64,000 nt of DNA from a virus, in IMG/VR virus record IMGVR_UViG_3300032296_001209, positions 33,354 to 97,353 of that record, one strand, 5' to 3'. The position numbers were made by a program, and so were the translations under genes. The notes beneath the pieces were generated by a model. That model saw nothing but the letters and a program-made list of their open reading frames with translations. It did not search any database and was not told the DNA's origin. Below are positions 1 through 10,700 of this stretch, piece after piece. Numbering within the stretch: position 1 is the first letter of the stretch; every line of letters starts with the position of its first letter.

Positions 1-74
1 AAGTCACCATTCTCAAAGTACTTGTAACCTTTGGCTTTCATTGCAGCCTCAATTTGTTCTCTAGTATAGCTCAT
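1..74 (-). CDS. Start of a lysis-module gene, possibly endolysin (partial)
   Basis: Only the first 24 codons are visible; the gene continues past the left edge. It starts at ATG (74) with MSYTREQIEAAMKAKGYKYF. The start resembles, from memory, short N-terminal modules of Bacteroidota phage proteins found beside lysis genes, but nothing catalytic is visible. Its position directly after a holin-like gene suggests an endolysin. The leader carries a 7-bp tandem repeat. The function is inferred from position only. Confidence 0.45.
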   Translation of the reverse strand, partial: MSYTREQIEAAMKAKGYKYFENGD

Positions 75-76
75 AA

Positions 77-97
77 TAGTTTATAGTTTATAGTTTA
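77..97. repeat. Three tandem copies of a 7-bp unit
   Basis: The heptamer TAGTTTA (plus strand) is repeated three times without interruption just upstream of the ATG at 74. A partial inverted relative (TAGTAAAC) follows at 98-105. It lies in the 37-bp gap between the holin stop and the next start, so it may affect translation initiation or simply be slippage-prone AT-rich DNA. Confidence 0.7.
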
Positions 98-111
98 TAG
101 TAAACAGTAAA

Positions 112-360
112 TTACTCCTCAGTTTTAGCTTCTGGCTTCTTCATGATTTTCTCAACAGAAGTCAAACCTAAACAACCAAATGCAAGCAATGCAACCGCAT
201 CCACCAATGGAGTAGAGGGAGCAAAGTGTGCTTCAGTAAAAGAGTTAGCATACAGAGTAGCGCAAAGAGTTAAAGTGCAGACTAAGCCACACAGGCGCTT
301 CATGGAAACGGAGCCTTTTTCATCTTTGAAAAGACCACCAATAAAGTTTAATAGTTTCAT
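112..360 (-). CDS. Putative holin (two-TM small membrane protein)
   Basis: An 82-residue protein with a short charged N-terminus (LFKDEKGSVSMKR), a hydrophobic segment at about residues 23-39, a polar linker, a second hydrophobic segment at about 52-68, and a charged tail (KKPEAKTEE). This size and two-segment layout fit phage holins, which permeabilise the inner membrane so that endolysin reaches the wall. It is the penultimate visible gene, after all virion genes and immediately before another small gene, which fits a lysis cassette. No specific holin family was recognised; another small phage membrane protein is possible. Confidence 0.6.
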   Translation of the reverse strand: MKLLNFIGGLFKDEKGSVSMKRLCGLVCTLTLCATLYANSFTEAHFAPSTPLVDAVALLAFGCLGLTSVEKIMKKPEAKTEE

Positions 361-361
361 A

Positions 362-420
362 CGGTATAAATTTTTTTACCGCAGTTGATTCGGGATGCAG
401 CCCTAGATGGTTTTTAGGGT
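362..420 (-). promoter_or_regulatory. Short hairpins in the leader before the holin
   Basis: Two small inverted repeats lie in the 82-bp gap between the giant-protein stop (443) and the holin start (360): CCCTA/TAGGG (401-405 and 415-419) and CGGTA/TACCG (362-366 and 377-381). The second abuts the holin start codon and could mask its ribosome-binding region. Neither has a T-tract in the direction of transcription, so they do not look like a normal terminator. Confidence 0.3.
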
Positions 421-442
421 ACTACATATATAATATACAAAA

Positions 443-3400
443 TTATCTCCTAATTTGGTACTCCATACCTTTCAAAGCTTTAACTGGATCAATTTGATTA
501 CCAGTAAATCCAAACAAGTATCCAAAGTCATTGAAAATTTTAGGTGCACCTTCTTTCTGCCATGAGTAAGGACCTACATCTCTTGTATAGTAGGCACGGT
601 TATCATTAGAAAGTAAGTGAAGTAAGTTAGTACCAAAATCTTTATACTTATCTACAACGGGACCTAATGTAGGTGCTCCTCCATTGTATACTAATCCTAC
701 ATATTCTTTTGGATTTAAGAAAGTAATTGTTTCTTGTCTAGTACCCATTGTTGCAACAAGTGCATGGTTTACTAACCAGCCACCAGCATTGAAGTTATCA
801 GATAATAAATCACCACTTCTTTGGCGCATCTTTTCAAATCTTTCTTCATCATCCGGATCATAGTCAAATAAGTAAGCAATGATAAGAGCCAGTAATGTAA
901 TACTAATGCCTTCAGTTACTATCTTCTTAGCAGCATATGCTTCATCATCTGTCATATACATATTACCACTAGAGGCTCTAGAAACAAAAGACTTTAAGAA
1001 TCTAGCAAATGATCTGTAATAACCTTCTGTCATATCTCCACTACGCATATTATATCTCAAAGGACTAAATCTATTTACAAACATTCTTGTAAAGAATCTT
1101 CTTAATCCTGAGAACATTCTCCATACAGCATACTTATCAAGCATTACTTTATCCATTAAAGAATAAGCACCCTGTAAGTCGTTACTCTTTTCCTGTATAG
1201 TATTACGCATTGCTTTAAACTCTGCACCACCTGGAGCATATGTTTCATCAATACCTGGTTTTAGTTTAATAATTCCCTGACCATCTTTCTCCCAAGCATC
1301 TATGTAATTGATCATATTTGTTTGGCCATTTACTGTTTGTGGTATCTTTTTAAAGATCATCATACCCGCAAACAAAGAAAGTGTACCTTCATTTTCTAAC
1401 CATTTTCTTGGAGCAGTATATACACCATTTGATATACCTTTACCTGCTCCAAACATTAAACTATCTGCTAAGTCAGTACCAAAGGATCTACCAAACTCAG
1501 TACCAAAACGTTCTTGGAATCTACCTTTGATAGGATCAAAAATCTCAACTAACTGATAGTCAATACTTTTCTCACCGGGATTATAGATATTAGCAGAGAT
1601 GTCTGTCATTATCTTTAAAGCTTTTGACTGTCCTTGTAAATAAGAACGCTTGTTAAGATACTTACCACCACCTGATTCAATGATCATTTGTGTAACAGCA
1701 CCACCAAAGTTTTTAACTGCAGATGGTAAAATGTTAAATGCAAACATTCCAAATGAAGATTGTGACTGTAAAATATCTACAGCTTTACTTAATGTAGTAG
1801 GCTCAGATAACCAACCGGCTTTTGTTTGTCCTTTAAACTCTCTTTCAATAAGAGTATTGATTGCTTCAGCTCTTACGTTCTTACCTTTCTTTGCAACAAA
1901 AGATTTAATGTTGTTAGTTACCCAATTATAACCATTTACTTTAGAGGTATCCTTAATAGAATTCTCAGAGTTATTTACAACTTTCTGTAAAGCTTGAGCA
2001 ATAGGATTTAACTCAATAAGTTTTTTCTGGTGCTCTAACGAGAACATGTATTGCAATAGAGAGTACGGTACATTTAATGATACCTGATCTATATCTAGTT
2101 TATATAATCCTTTTACAGGAATAGATGAGATCTCTTCGTCAAACATGTCAGCTCTAACTAAGTTAAACGCATCATCATAGTTGAAGCCCTGATCAAAATC
2201 ATCTTGAGATGTTGTTACAGCATCTTTAACTTGCTTAACAAAAGTCTTTACTTTCTCTGCACCTCTATTTAAACTACCGCCTACTAATTCACTCTTAAGC
2301 TTTCTGAATCTTGGAATATCTAAATATAGTCTACTATACTTAGTTTTATCTTCCTGGAAAAGAAGTGTGTACTTTGTAATAACATCAAGGACATTTGCTT
2401 TATCCGGAGAATTCTTTTGTAAATCATAATAAGCTTTATTGATATAAGAATCATCCTTTGCTCCTTCTGCTACTGTTCTTGGTAACCAGTTACCACGGTT
2501 ATCAACGTGCACCCCTACTTTACGCTCTACTTTACCGGTTGTTTTATTATACCCAGTTCTGTATTCTTTTTTAACAGCTCTTCTGTAAAAATCCATAGTA
2601 GGTATTCTATCTAAAGTAACTTCAGTAGTCTCACCTGTAGATGGATTTACATCGTTATACGTGTAAGTATTATAGTATTCTAGATCAGAAGGAATTGTTA
2701 CATTCCAAACATATAATCTTTCATATACGCGCTCATCCTTTTTAGTCTTACTGTTGTACTTTTCTGTTTCAATGTGATTAGCAAGAAACCATTCTTTAAA
2801 TTCAGGACTTGCTTTAAAGTACTTAGATAAGAATGCGGGCTTTAAAAAATTATCTGAGTTATCAGTATTAATTTCACTAATAGTAAAACCAGCAAGTTTA
2901 GCAGGATCAATAGCCTCTAGATTATTATTAAATGCAGATAAGTAATCATCAGTTGGTTCTTTAGATTGCATATCAGATAGCTGACTATATAAATTTAATA
3001 ATGTCTTCTTAGTTAATCTATCTACAGCACCTTCTCCCTTTAATTTATCTAATTCTTTAAACTCTTCTTTATCATTTATAGATGCTCTTCTGCTTTTAAT
3101 TAACTTAGCTAGTTCTATGTATCTTTCAAACTGTAGTTTACTTAGACCACTAAAGCCAGCCATGTTGTCTTTAATTTTAATCAGTTCTTTCTGTAGTTCT
3201 TTTACCCGTTTGATTCTTTCTTCAGACATTTCTGATCCAACAATTTGTCCATCAGCATTTCTAAATCCTACAGATATATCAATAAGCTCTTCCCAAAGCT
3301 CATCTTGCTTTAGTTTACTAGCTGCATCTTTTGGTAAACCATCTACTATAGCTTTAATCTTATCAAGAATAACTTTCTTTTCATCATAGAAGCTTTCTTT

Positions 3401-6001
3401 AATAGATGTTCTTGTATTAGCTTTAACCCAATCATTAACGTTATCTTCAAATTCTGTATCACTAGAGAGTAAACCCTGATCTAAAAGATCTTGTTTAAAT
3501 TGATTTAGCTTAAACTCAAATAGACCAGTGATCTCTTTATTTTCATAGAACTTACGAGACTCCTCTCTGTACTTTTTTTCTATCTTAGCCATCTCTAATT
3601 CATCACCAGTTTTTAATTTACCGGCTTCATCACGTAGTGAAGATAACTGACTATACTTCTTCCATAGAATCTTCTTTTGTTCAAAAGCCTCATCTTCTGT
3701 AAGATCTTCAAATACCCTTTGATCTACATCAGCAATATCAGCTAGGATGTTTTGCTTTCTTTGATATATGATAGAACCTAAATCAGAGTCATAGATTTTT
3801 TCTTTTGTATAAAACTCCGGTACAAACTCATCATGCATATAATCACGAGAGAATTGTCTGTACTGCTTGTTTAGTAATCTTGCTTTCTCTAAGTCTCCAA
3901 CTCTTTTAGCATCTTCTATATCAAACTGAAACTGGCTTGTTACTTTTTCAAATGCTTTAAATGGATTAAGTAATACTAACTTAGTAATGGTTTTAGGGTT
4001 ACCATTCTCATCACGTACAATAACTTCTTGCTCAGATACTAATTCTTTCATTAGTTCTGTAATGTTCTTATCAGAGTAACCGGCTTGTTTTAATGCTGGT
4101 AATAACTCTCTTAAGAAATCATCTTTATTCTTCTTAGCCTTTAACTCTACATCAGTGTAGGCATTGTCTAAGAATACTGAGAAACTAGCAATAATAGGAT
4201 CCGGTGAACTTGCAAATGATTCTACATAAGCAGATAAAGCATTAACATCACCACGCATTCCTGATAAGTAATCATCAACTGTAGCACGGTTTAATTTTAA
4301 TCTATCCCACTCTTCTTGTACCTCTCTTATTTGTTTTGGAGTAGCATTTTTAGATCTTAACTTCTCAAGCTTATTAGTAAAGTATGTATCTACATTTTTA
4401 GATAAGGGCTCAAGTTGTTCTGTTAATACTCCACCAACTCCTTTTTTATAAATCTCATTAATAAGTCTGTCAGCTTGCTCTGCTTTCTTACCCATCTTAG
4501 CAAATAAAGCAAATAATGAACTATCTGTACGTAAACCGGCATCAGTTAAACCATTAGTAGTTTCTTGAATAAACTTATTCCAGTTACGTAATAAGATGTC
4601 ATAATAGAATGTTTGATTGATAACCTCTTTAGTATCACCAAGAGCTTTCATATCTGTTAACTTATCTATTATTCTATCTAATAAGACATCTGTCTGTAGA
4701 GCGCTTCTTACACTAGCTGTAATTTGTTTCTCTCTCTTATCAACTTCATCTTTAAATTTCTTAACCTTATCATCTACTGTAGTTGTTTCAGCAACACGTA
4801 AGTTATCTACTATATCTTTAAGAATAGATCTTCCTGATTCAGTTGTAATTGTGTCTACAACATCAGAATAGTTTTGGTTTGTCCTAATTCTATTTAACTG
4901 TGATCTAGAGTTAGAAAAGAATCTATTAACTACTTGAATAAGTACATCAGTATTAACTTTATCTAGGTCGTTATACAGAGTTTGATTATTCTTTGCATAT
5001 AGTACTAGGTCTTCCGGTGTAATAATCTCTGTTGTAAGAATAAAGTTCTCTCCAACTAACATATCAGCTAACTGATTAAGTGTAGTATCTACAGATAACT
5101 TCTCAATCTTTATACCTTTACCAAATATTTTTCTGATTAACTGCTTAATAGCAAATAACAGGTTAGAGATAAATGAATTAAATCCAGGAGTAGCAGATAC
5201 TTTATTAGCTTTCTGTACAGCAGCTTGCTCTAAAGCTCTTACAAATACTTCCTGAGCAAAATTAGGGTTAGTAATATCATACTCAGGATATAGTTCAGAT
5301 ACAGTATTTACAAGTGTAGCGCCTTCTGGTGTACTAATAATCTGATTGTATAGATTATTAAACAACTCATAGTTACTTAAATATAAACTTCTAACTATAG
5401 GGTGTGCATATTCATGCAGTACGTGATTTAATTTAAACCCATTCTCAATAAGATATACAGTGTCCTGATAATAAAATGCAGGCTCACCATTCCAGGGAGA
5501 AGTTGTATCTTTTGTAATCTCTGCGGCTTGCTCAGCAGATATCATCTTATAGTTAATACCTGTCTGAGATGCTAAGTTATTAGCAAACTTAGTTGCTATC
5601 TCTTGAGCTTTTACACCCTCTTGTAACTCTACAGATGGAAACAAACTATTTAAAAAGTCTTCATCAGCAACTCTGTAATAGTCAGGACTTTCATCAGTGA
5701 TATTGTTTTTCTTTTTATACTCTTCCCAGTAATGATCAATAACAAAACTTGGAGGATTAACAAATACTCTAGCTGTACCATCCCATGTAATAAAGTCAGC
5801 CATATTGGTTCTCCAATACTGATTTAATCCTATTACTGCCTTTACAATAGATGAGGCACCGGCTCTTGTATCACCGGCAGCATTAACATAAAATGTAGTT
5901 AAACTATCTGTTGGAGATAAGAACTGTCCAACCTCTTTAGCTAAAGCTTTTTTATATGTCTTTAGTACATCATTCTGTATATCTAATCTACACTTACTCA
6001 T
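443..6001 (-). CDS. Giant virion protein with N-terminal zincin metallopeptidase motif
   Basis: About 1852 residues. I start it at the ATG at 6001, whose ATGA overlaps the upstream TGA stop, rather than at a TTG nine bases earlier. An HExxH zinc-peptidase motif (HEYAH, H196, E197, H200) lies near the N-terminus, with a plausible third ligand in EVFVRALE further on. The middle is long, charged and helix-rich. A hydrophobic segment at about residues 1693-1712 precedes an acidic stretch (DYDPDDEER). Giant proteins with Zn-protease motifs beside the virion RNA polymerase are known in crAss-like phages and are thought to be ejected cargo. A role in processing or in crossing the host envelope is inferred. 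Confidence 0.65.
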   Translation of the reverse strand: MSKCRLDIQNDVLKTYKKALAKEVGQFLSPTDSLTTFYVNAAGDTRAGASSIVKAVIGLNQYWRTNMADFITWDGTARVFVNPPSFVIDHYWEEYKKKNNITDESPDYYRVADEDFLNSLFPSVELQEGVKAQEIATKFANNLASQTGINYKMISAEQAAEITKDTTSPWNGEPAFYYQDTVYLIENGFKLNHVLHEYAHPIVRSLYLSNYELFNNLYNQIISTPEGATLVNTVSELYPEYDITNPNFAQEVFVRALEQAAVQKANKVSATPGFNSFISNLLFAIKQLIRKIFGKGIKIEKLSVDTTLNQLADMLVGENFILTTEIITPEDLVLYAKNNQTLYNDLDKVNTDVLIQVVNRFFSNSRSQLNRIRTNQNYSDVVDTITTESGRSILKDIVDNLRVAETTTVDDKVKKFKDEVDKREKQITASVRSALQTDVLLDRIIDKLTDMKALGDTKEVINQTFYYDILLRNWNKFIQETTNGLTDAGLRTDSSLFALFAKMGKKAEQADRLINEIYKKGVGGVLTEQLEPLSKNVDTYFTNKLEKLRSKNATPKQIREVQEEWDRLKLNRATVDDYLSGMRGDVNALSAYVESFASSPDPIIASFSVFLDNAYTDVELKAKKNKDDFLRELLPALKQAGYSDKNITELMKELVSEQEVIVRDENGNPKTITKLVLLNPFKAFEKVTSQFQFDIEDAKRVGDLEKARLLNKQYRQFSRDYMHDEFVPEFYTKEKIYDSDLGSIIYQRKQNILADIADVDQRVFEDLTEDEAFEQKKILWKKYSQLSSLRDEAGKLKTGDELEMAKIEKKYREESRKFYENKEITGLFEFKLNQFKQDLLDQGLLSSDTEFEDNVNDWVKANTRTSIKESFYDEKKVILDKIKAIVDGLPKDAASKLKQDELWEELIDISVGFRNADGQIVGSEMSEERIKRVKELQKELIKIKDNMAGFSGLSKLQFERYIELAKLIKSRRASINDKEEFKELDKLKGEGAVDRLTKKTLLNLYSQLSDMQSKEPTDDYLSAFNNNLEAIDPAKLAGFTISEINTDNSDNFLKPAFLSKYFKASPEFKEWFLANHIETEKYNSKTKKDERVYERLYVWNVTIPSDLEYYNTYTYNDVNPSTGETTEVTLDRIPTMDFYRRAVKKEYRTGYNKTTGKVERKVGVHVDNRGNWLPRTVAEGAKDDSYINKAYYDLQKNSPDKANVLDVITKYTLLFQEDKTKYSRLYLDIPRFRKLKSELVGGSLNRGAEKVKTFVKQVKDAVTTSQDDFDQGFNYDDAFNLVRADMFDEEISSIPVKGLYKLDIDQVSLNVPYSLLQYMFSLEHQKKLIELNPIAQALQKVVNNSENSIKDTSKVNGYNWVTNNIKSFVAKKGKNVRAEAINTLIEREFKGQTKAGWLSEPTTLSKAVDILQSQSSFGMFAFNILPSAVKNFGGAVTQMIIESGGGKYLNKRSYLQGQSKALKIMTDISANIYNPGEKSIDYQLVEIFDPIKGRFQERFGTEFGRSFGTDLADSLMFGAGKGISNGVYTAPRKWLENEGTLSLFAGMMIFKKIPQTVNGQTNMINYIDAWEKDGQGIIKLKPGIDETYAPGGAEFKAMRNTIQEKSNDLQGAYSLMDKVMLDKYAVWRMFSGLRRFFTRMFVNRFSPLRYNMRSGDMTEGYYRSFARFLKSFVSRASSGNMYMTDDEAYAAKKIVTEGISITLLALIIAYLFDYDPDDEERFEKMRQRSGDLLSDNFNAGGWLVNHALVATMGTRQETITFLNPKEYVGLVYNGGAPTLGPVVDKYKDFGTNLLHLLSNDNRAYYTRDVGPYSWQKEGAPKIFNDFGYLFGFTGNQIDPVKALKGMEYQIRR

Positions 6002-7749
6002 AATTTGCAACTATTGTATGTTTCATCTTGAACTTCAGGATATCCTATTGGGGCATATGTATTAACTGGTTCTGCATTCTCATCCGTATTAAAACTAGTA
6101 GTGCCATCAGCAAAAGAGAAATATCTATATCCAGCGTTTGTAAACTTAAATGCATTATCAATAAAGGGATCATAGTAAATTAAATCTACTATATCTTTTG
6201 ACCTACCCATTTTAACTTTAGCTTCAAAGATTTGTTTCCAGTCTTTAAAGTAGTTATCAAATATTTCAGGATAGTTACCTTCTGCAGTACGTACAAAGAA
6301 ATCAAAAGTATAAGCTATGATGTTACCTTTATCATCATACTGCTTTTTACCAGCTTCATCTAATATAGGTATAATACCTTGCACGGTTACTGTCTCTTGA
6401 TTAGCTTTATGGTCTTTACCAATAAATGCATTAGTCATCTCAAAGGTCGGATATTTTTCAGTAAAAGATTTATACCAATTTTGATCTTCTATAAATTCTT
6501 TTACTTTAGCTGTAAACTCATTTTGGTCTTTAATAAATATTCCCTTATGATGTAACCAACCATAGAACTCACTATAGTTTTCTTCTTTCTGAACAGTACC
6601 TAATTCTATAACCCCATCAATATCATGTATATCTTCATCTATAGCTCTATAGACGGTGCCATAATATCTTAATACCATAGAACCACTTAACTTATAACCC
6701 ATACTAGGATTATTAAGCATAAAGTCTATAATTGATTTAGCCTTTGCATCTTTAGATAAAGTTTGATTGTACTTTTTTATCTCTAATTGTTTAAATGCTC
6801 CTAGATTATTTTTATCAGGAACTAATAAAGAGTCACCAACTTTTTCTACACCACGTGTAAAAATATTATAATTACCTTTATAGATATCATCTACTAAATC
6901 TAATACTCTATCCTCTAGATCTTGCTGATTAAGTTTATCAAACTTATTTCTAAACAAGGACAAAAATAAATCATGAATCTTATACCATAATTTTTGTAGA
7001 GCACTGGATTGTTTATCATAAGGATTATACTTAAAACCTCGTTTTTCAAAATACTGTTTATCTATATCACCATTACCTCGCTCACTTCTAACAAATGTGG
7101 TTAAATCTCTTCCGTAAAAATCTGTAAGACCCTCAGTAATAAAATCTATAATTACTTGTTTGTGTGCAGTAAAATTAAAAGTTCTATCTGCATACATATC
7201 AACAAGATACGCTGGTAAATCACTATCTTTATCTAGATTTTCTTTAGTAAAAATATCTTCTACCTCTGTAGTATCTTCTAACTTTAATCTATAAGATCTG
7301 TATAGATCTTTATACTTAGACCAACTTTTAATATTAAACCAAAGATTGTTATAGAGCTCACTCTTCTTACCTAAAAAACTAAGCATGATGTTAGCCACTT
7401 GCTTTGGTACAATTTCTTCAGCACCATCTCTAATAGCTAAATACTTTTGTAATAAATCAAATCCAGCTAAAGGATTACCGGGAACATTATTTAATACAGC
7501 TTCAGCAACATTACCACCCTCAACTTTAATATTAAGAGCCTTTACAAAATCTAGTAATATCTTATTAGTTCCTGCAGATAATTTAGGATTAAGAGGAATA
7601 GAATTCTTTTTTCTATTTACAATATTCTTATATACAGTAGCTGGAGGATTGCCCTCAAACTTATCCCAAAGATAAGTAGCCATCTTTGTACCTTGGAATG
7701 CTTCTAACCTTTGAAAGTCAGGATCTGATTTTATAGGACAGGTTGCCAT
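5998..7749 (-). CDS. Virion-region protein with nucleotidyltransferase-like motif
   Basis: About 583 residues. The start is taken at ATG 7749, which forms a TAATG junction with the polymerase gene's stop; a TTG nine bases upstream is the alternative. Around residues 346-380 is a GS...G...DIHDIDG pattern (D376 and D378) resembling the glycine-serine and DxD motifs of DNA polymerase beta-type minimal nucleotidyltransferases. The rest was not recognised. It is translationally coupled on both sides, between the polymerase and metallopeptidase giants, so it is probably co-packaged with them. What it would modify is unknown, and the fold assignment rests on this one motif. Confidence 0.5.
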   Translation of the reverse strand: MATCPIKSDPDFQRLEAFQGTKMATYLWDKFEGNPPATVYKNIVNRKKNSIPLNPKLSAGTNKILLDFVKALNIKVEGGNVAEAVLNNVPGNPLAGFDLLQKYLAIRDGAEEIVPKQVANIMLSFLGKKSELYNNLWFNIKSWSKYKDLYRSYRLKLEDTTEVEDIFTKENLDKDSDLPAYLVDMYADRTFNFTAHKQVIIDFITEGLTDFYGRDLTTFVRSERGNGDIDKQYFEKRGFKYNPYDKQSSALQKLWYKIHDLFLSLFRNKFDKLNQQDLEDRVLDLVDDIYKGNYNIFTRGVEKVGDSLLVPDKNNLGAFKQLEIKKYNQTLSKDAKAKSIIDFMLNNPSMGYKLSGSMVLRYYGTVYRAIDEDIHDIDGVIELGTVQKEENYSEFYGWLHHKGIFIKDQNEFTAKVKEFIEDQNWYKSFTEKYPTFEMTNAFIGKDHKANQETVTVQGIIPILDEAGKKQYDDKGNIIAYTFDFFVRTAEGNYPEIFDNYFKDWKQIFEAKVKMGRSKDIVDLIYYDPFIDNAFKFTNAGYRYFSFADGTTSFNTDENAEPVNTYAPIGYPEVQDETYNSCKL

Positions 7750-10700
7750 TAGCCACAAATTTCTTTTAATATTTCACCAATTGTATCTTCATCATATCCC
7801 ATTTCTTCTAGCATTTTAGAATTAATAGCAGATGCTGGATAAATGTTACCATCAACTAAAGTTACCTCTTTTTCTTTTACAACTTGATCCTCAGTATCTG
7901 GGGCACTATCAGCATCTTCTTCAAAGACCTGATTGATAGGTTGCACAGAATAAATATACTCTTTAAATTCCGGATCTTCTGCAAACACAGGATTTTTATA
8001 CCCAAAGTTATAGTATAACTCTTTAAATAACTCCATATAAGCTGGCTTATCAATATTAGGATCATCATTTAAGATACCATATCCTTCTTTGTTAAAGAGT
8101 AATGTTTTACCAGCCTCATATAATTCTATAAGAGTAGTAACAGTATCCTCTACTAACTTCATATTGTTAGCAGTATCTGCAGCATTTAAGTATTTAGCTT
8201 TACCAACAAATGATTCAAAGATTGGTAATCCTATAGTAGTACCAGTTACTTTACTAGCATTACCTAAGTAAGTATCTGAAGCAATAACATTAGTTCCGGT
8301 ATTATCTTTTGCTTTACTATATATACCAACTAGACCTGAGTATTTATTAATCAGTCCTATAGTACGCATCTTACCATAAGAATAAGTATATACTCTAGGA
8401 GTTAATGTTGAAGATGTACCCTCTGGTAATTTAGGAACTTCATCACCCATCTTTTCAATAGTATTATCTACTACATAGTTTTTAAACCTGTACTTAGTAA
8501 TGTTATTTCTAGAGTTCTGCTCACCAAACTTTTTATAGTATCTGTATAAAGCAGTATTACCCTTATCACTTTCTAATACTTTAGTGAACTTATCAATGTT
8601 TTCTTTAATGATATCTTTAAAGTTATTACTAGATAAGATAGGAACAAATGATAAGTATGACTTATTCATACCAGACTGCATGAATCCAAAGATAGATAAC
8701 TTGTTAAAGAACTCAGAAATCTCTCTATTGATAATAGGATCAGGATTCTTTTCTACATTTACATCAGATAGTTCTTCAAACTGGATATTCATTTCTTCTA
8801 AGAAATCAGGATCTTTTGTATCACCAGTTAAACGTAAGTTTTTAATTGTTGCATTCTTAGTAGGAGTCTTAATCTGCTGCGAATCATAAACCAGGTAATC
8901 AAACAAACTATAGTCTTTATTTTCTATAGCATTCTTTACCATCTCAAACTTATCTGGGAAACTATTGGTACCAAAGAACATTGACTTCAGATTGTATACA
9001 TTATGTAAAGCATCTTGAACAAGACCTTTTTCATAGATATCATCTGAAAAAATACCTTTATCTCTAGTAGCACGTAAGTATTCTCTCTCTAAAACAAAAG
9101 CAGTATACTGTTTTTCAGAACTAAATAAAGGTATAACATCTGTACGTTTATCAGCTGGTAATTTTGCTAAACCTGTTTCTTCATACTCAGCCTTAGAATA
9201 AGTTTTATTATTATACTCCTCACGTAACTTGGCTCTATCTAAATAGATCTTACCTTCATAGTATACAGCGCTTCTTTTAAGACCTCTTACCTTCTCTACA
9301 TCAATAGAATCACTTACAGCATAACCTTTGTAATCTTTTACTGTATTGATATCTACAGATCCAATACTATTCTGAATGATAAACTGAAGAAGATCATTTC
9401 TAAATAAATCTACAAATGATTCTACATCTTTATACTCTTCACGGATGATATTATAGTTGTTGTTAATTATATCAGTTAAGTAAGTATTTATGGTATCACT
9501 TGCTCTTAATGGGAAGTAATCTTTAAATACGTTTAAGATATAATCCTGTATAAAGAATGGAGCAATAGAAGATTGATTTTCCATTCTTGTTGTAATCTCT
9601 TGAGGTAATCTATTACCCTCCTCTAATTGTTCTAATTTACTTAAACGACTCTTTGCTTGGAACAAGTTACCAGACTTCTTAGTATCAACGTTAGTAGAAG
9701 AAGAAATTTCCCGCATTACTTGTGCTTGATCCTCTACTTCTAAGAAATGTATAAAGGATAACATAGCAAGAGGACTTCTTTTCTCACCATTCTGTACAAC
9801 CTTTTTAATATTCTCATTAGAGATAGCATAAACATTATAAGCTTTAGTCATAATGTCTACTGCTGCAGTTAAAGATTTTTTAGAAGCCAATGGATTCTTC
9901 ATTGTATTTGCATTATACAATTGCTTAAGTAAGAAAGGATCCTTTATTTTTTTCTTTAACTCAAGTTTATGCTCAGGATCAAATAAACCATATTTGTTTA
10001 TTACATACTGTTTTGCTTTAAACTTTAAGAAACCAGGACCTTTAGCACTATCTCCAGAAGCATCTAATGATTTAGTGTACATACCATTTAATACTCTGTA
10101 TGCAGATATATAATCTCTAATTAAAGGTTGTGATAAGAAATAAGAAGCAGTTTCAACATCAACACCGGCTTGTAACATATACAACAATGTAGGTGTTAAC
10201 TCGTAGATAGCATTCATATCAAATACCCAAGAGTCTTTTTCAACATCCACCCATCCATTCATAAGCTGAGATATTACATCTGAGATATAAACAGCTGAAT
10301 CTTTAGAGTTAAGATCTGATAAAGATATTTTACCATCCTCTGTTTTGTTATGTTTAAATAGAATACGATTCTTAGCAGTTCTTGTCTTTCCTTTACTATC
10401 TAAGAAAGTATAAGTCTTATTTAAATATGCACCAACACGGTTAAGAAGTACTGAATATTTGTTTGATACAGCACCAATACCTAAAGTTAATTTACCAATG
10501 TTATTAGACTCATGCTTATATAAGTTATTCTGAGTCTCAAACATTCTTGTTGGAGAAATAATAAATTCAGAACTCTGGAACTCAGCTTTAGCTCTTGGAT
10601 CATATTCTCTATTATATTTTGCTAATTCATCTGCAATTGGTTTAACAATATCTGTTTCGTTAGGAGTAATAAGCTGAACAAAGTTTTCCTTAATCTCCAT

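Noticed and set aside
143-388. Plus-strand open frames across the window, such as this one
   Set aside because: All lie opposite long minus-strand genes, have low-complexity or shadow-like composition, and lack motifs or promoters. No plus-strand gene is supported.
5998-7758. Upstream TTG starts for the genes ending at 443, 5998, 27975, 35817 and 45872
   Set aside because: Each has an ATG 9-27 bases downstream, and at three of the genes (443, 5998, 35817) that ATG forms an ATGA or TAATG junction with the previous stop; the ATG was preferred. The HNH gene is the exception.
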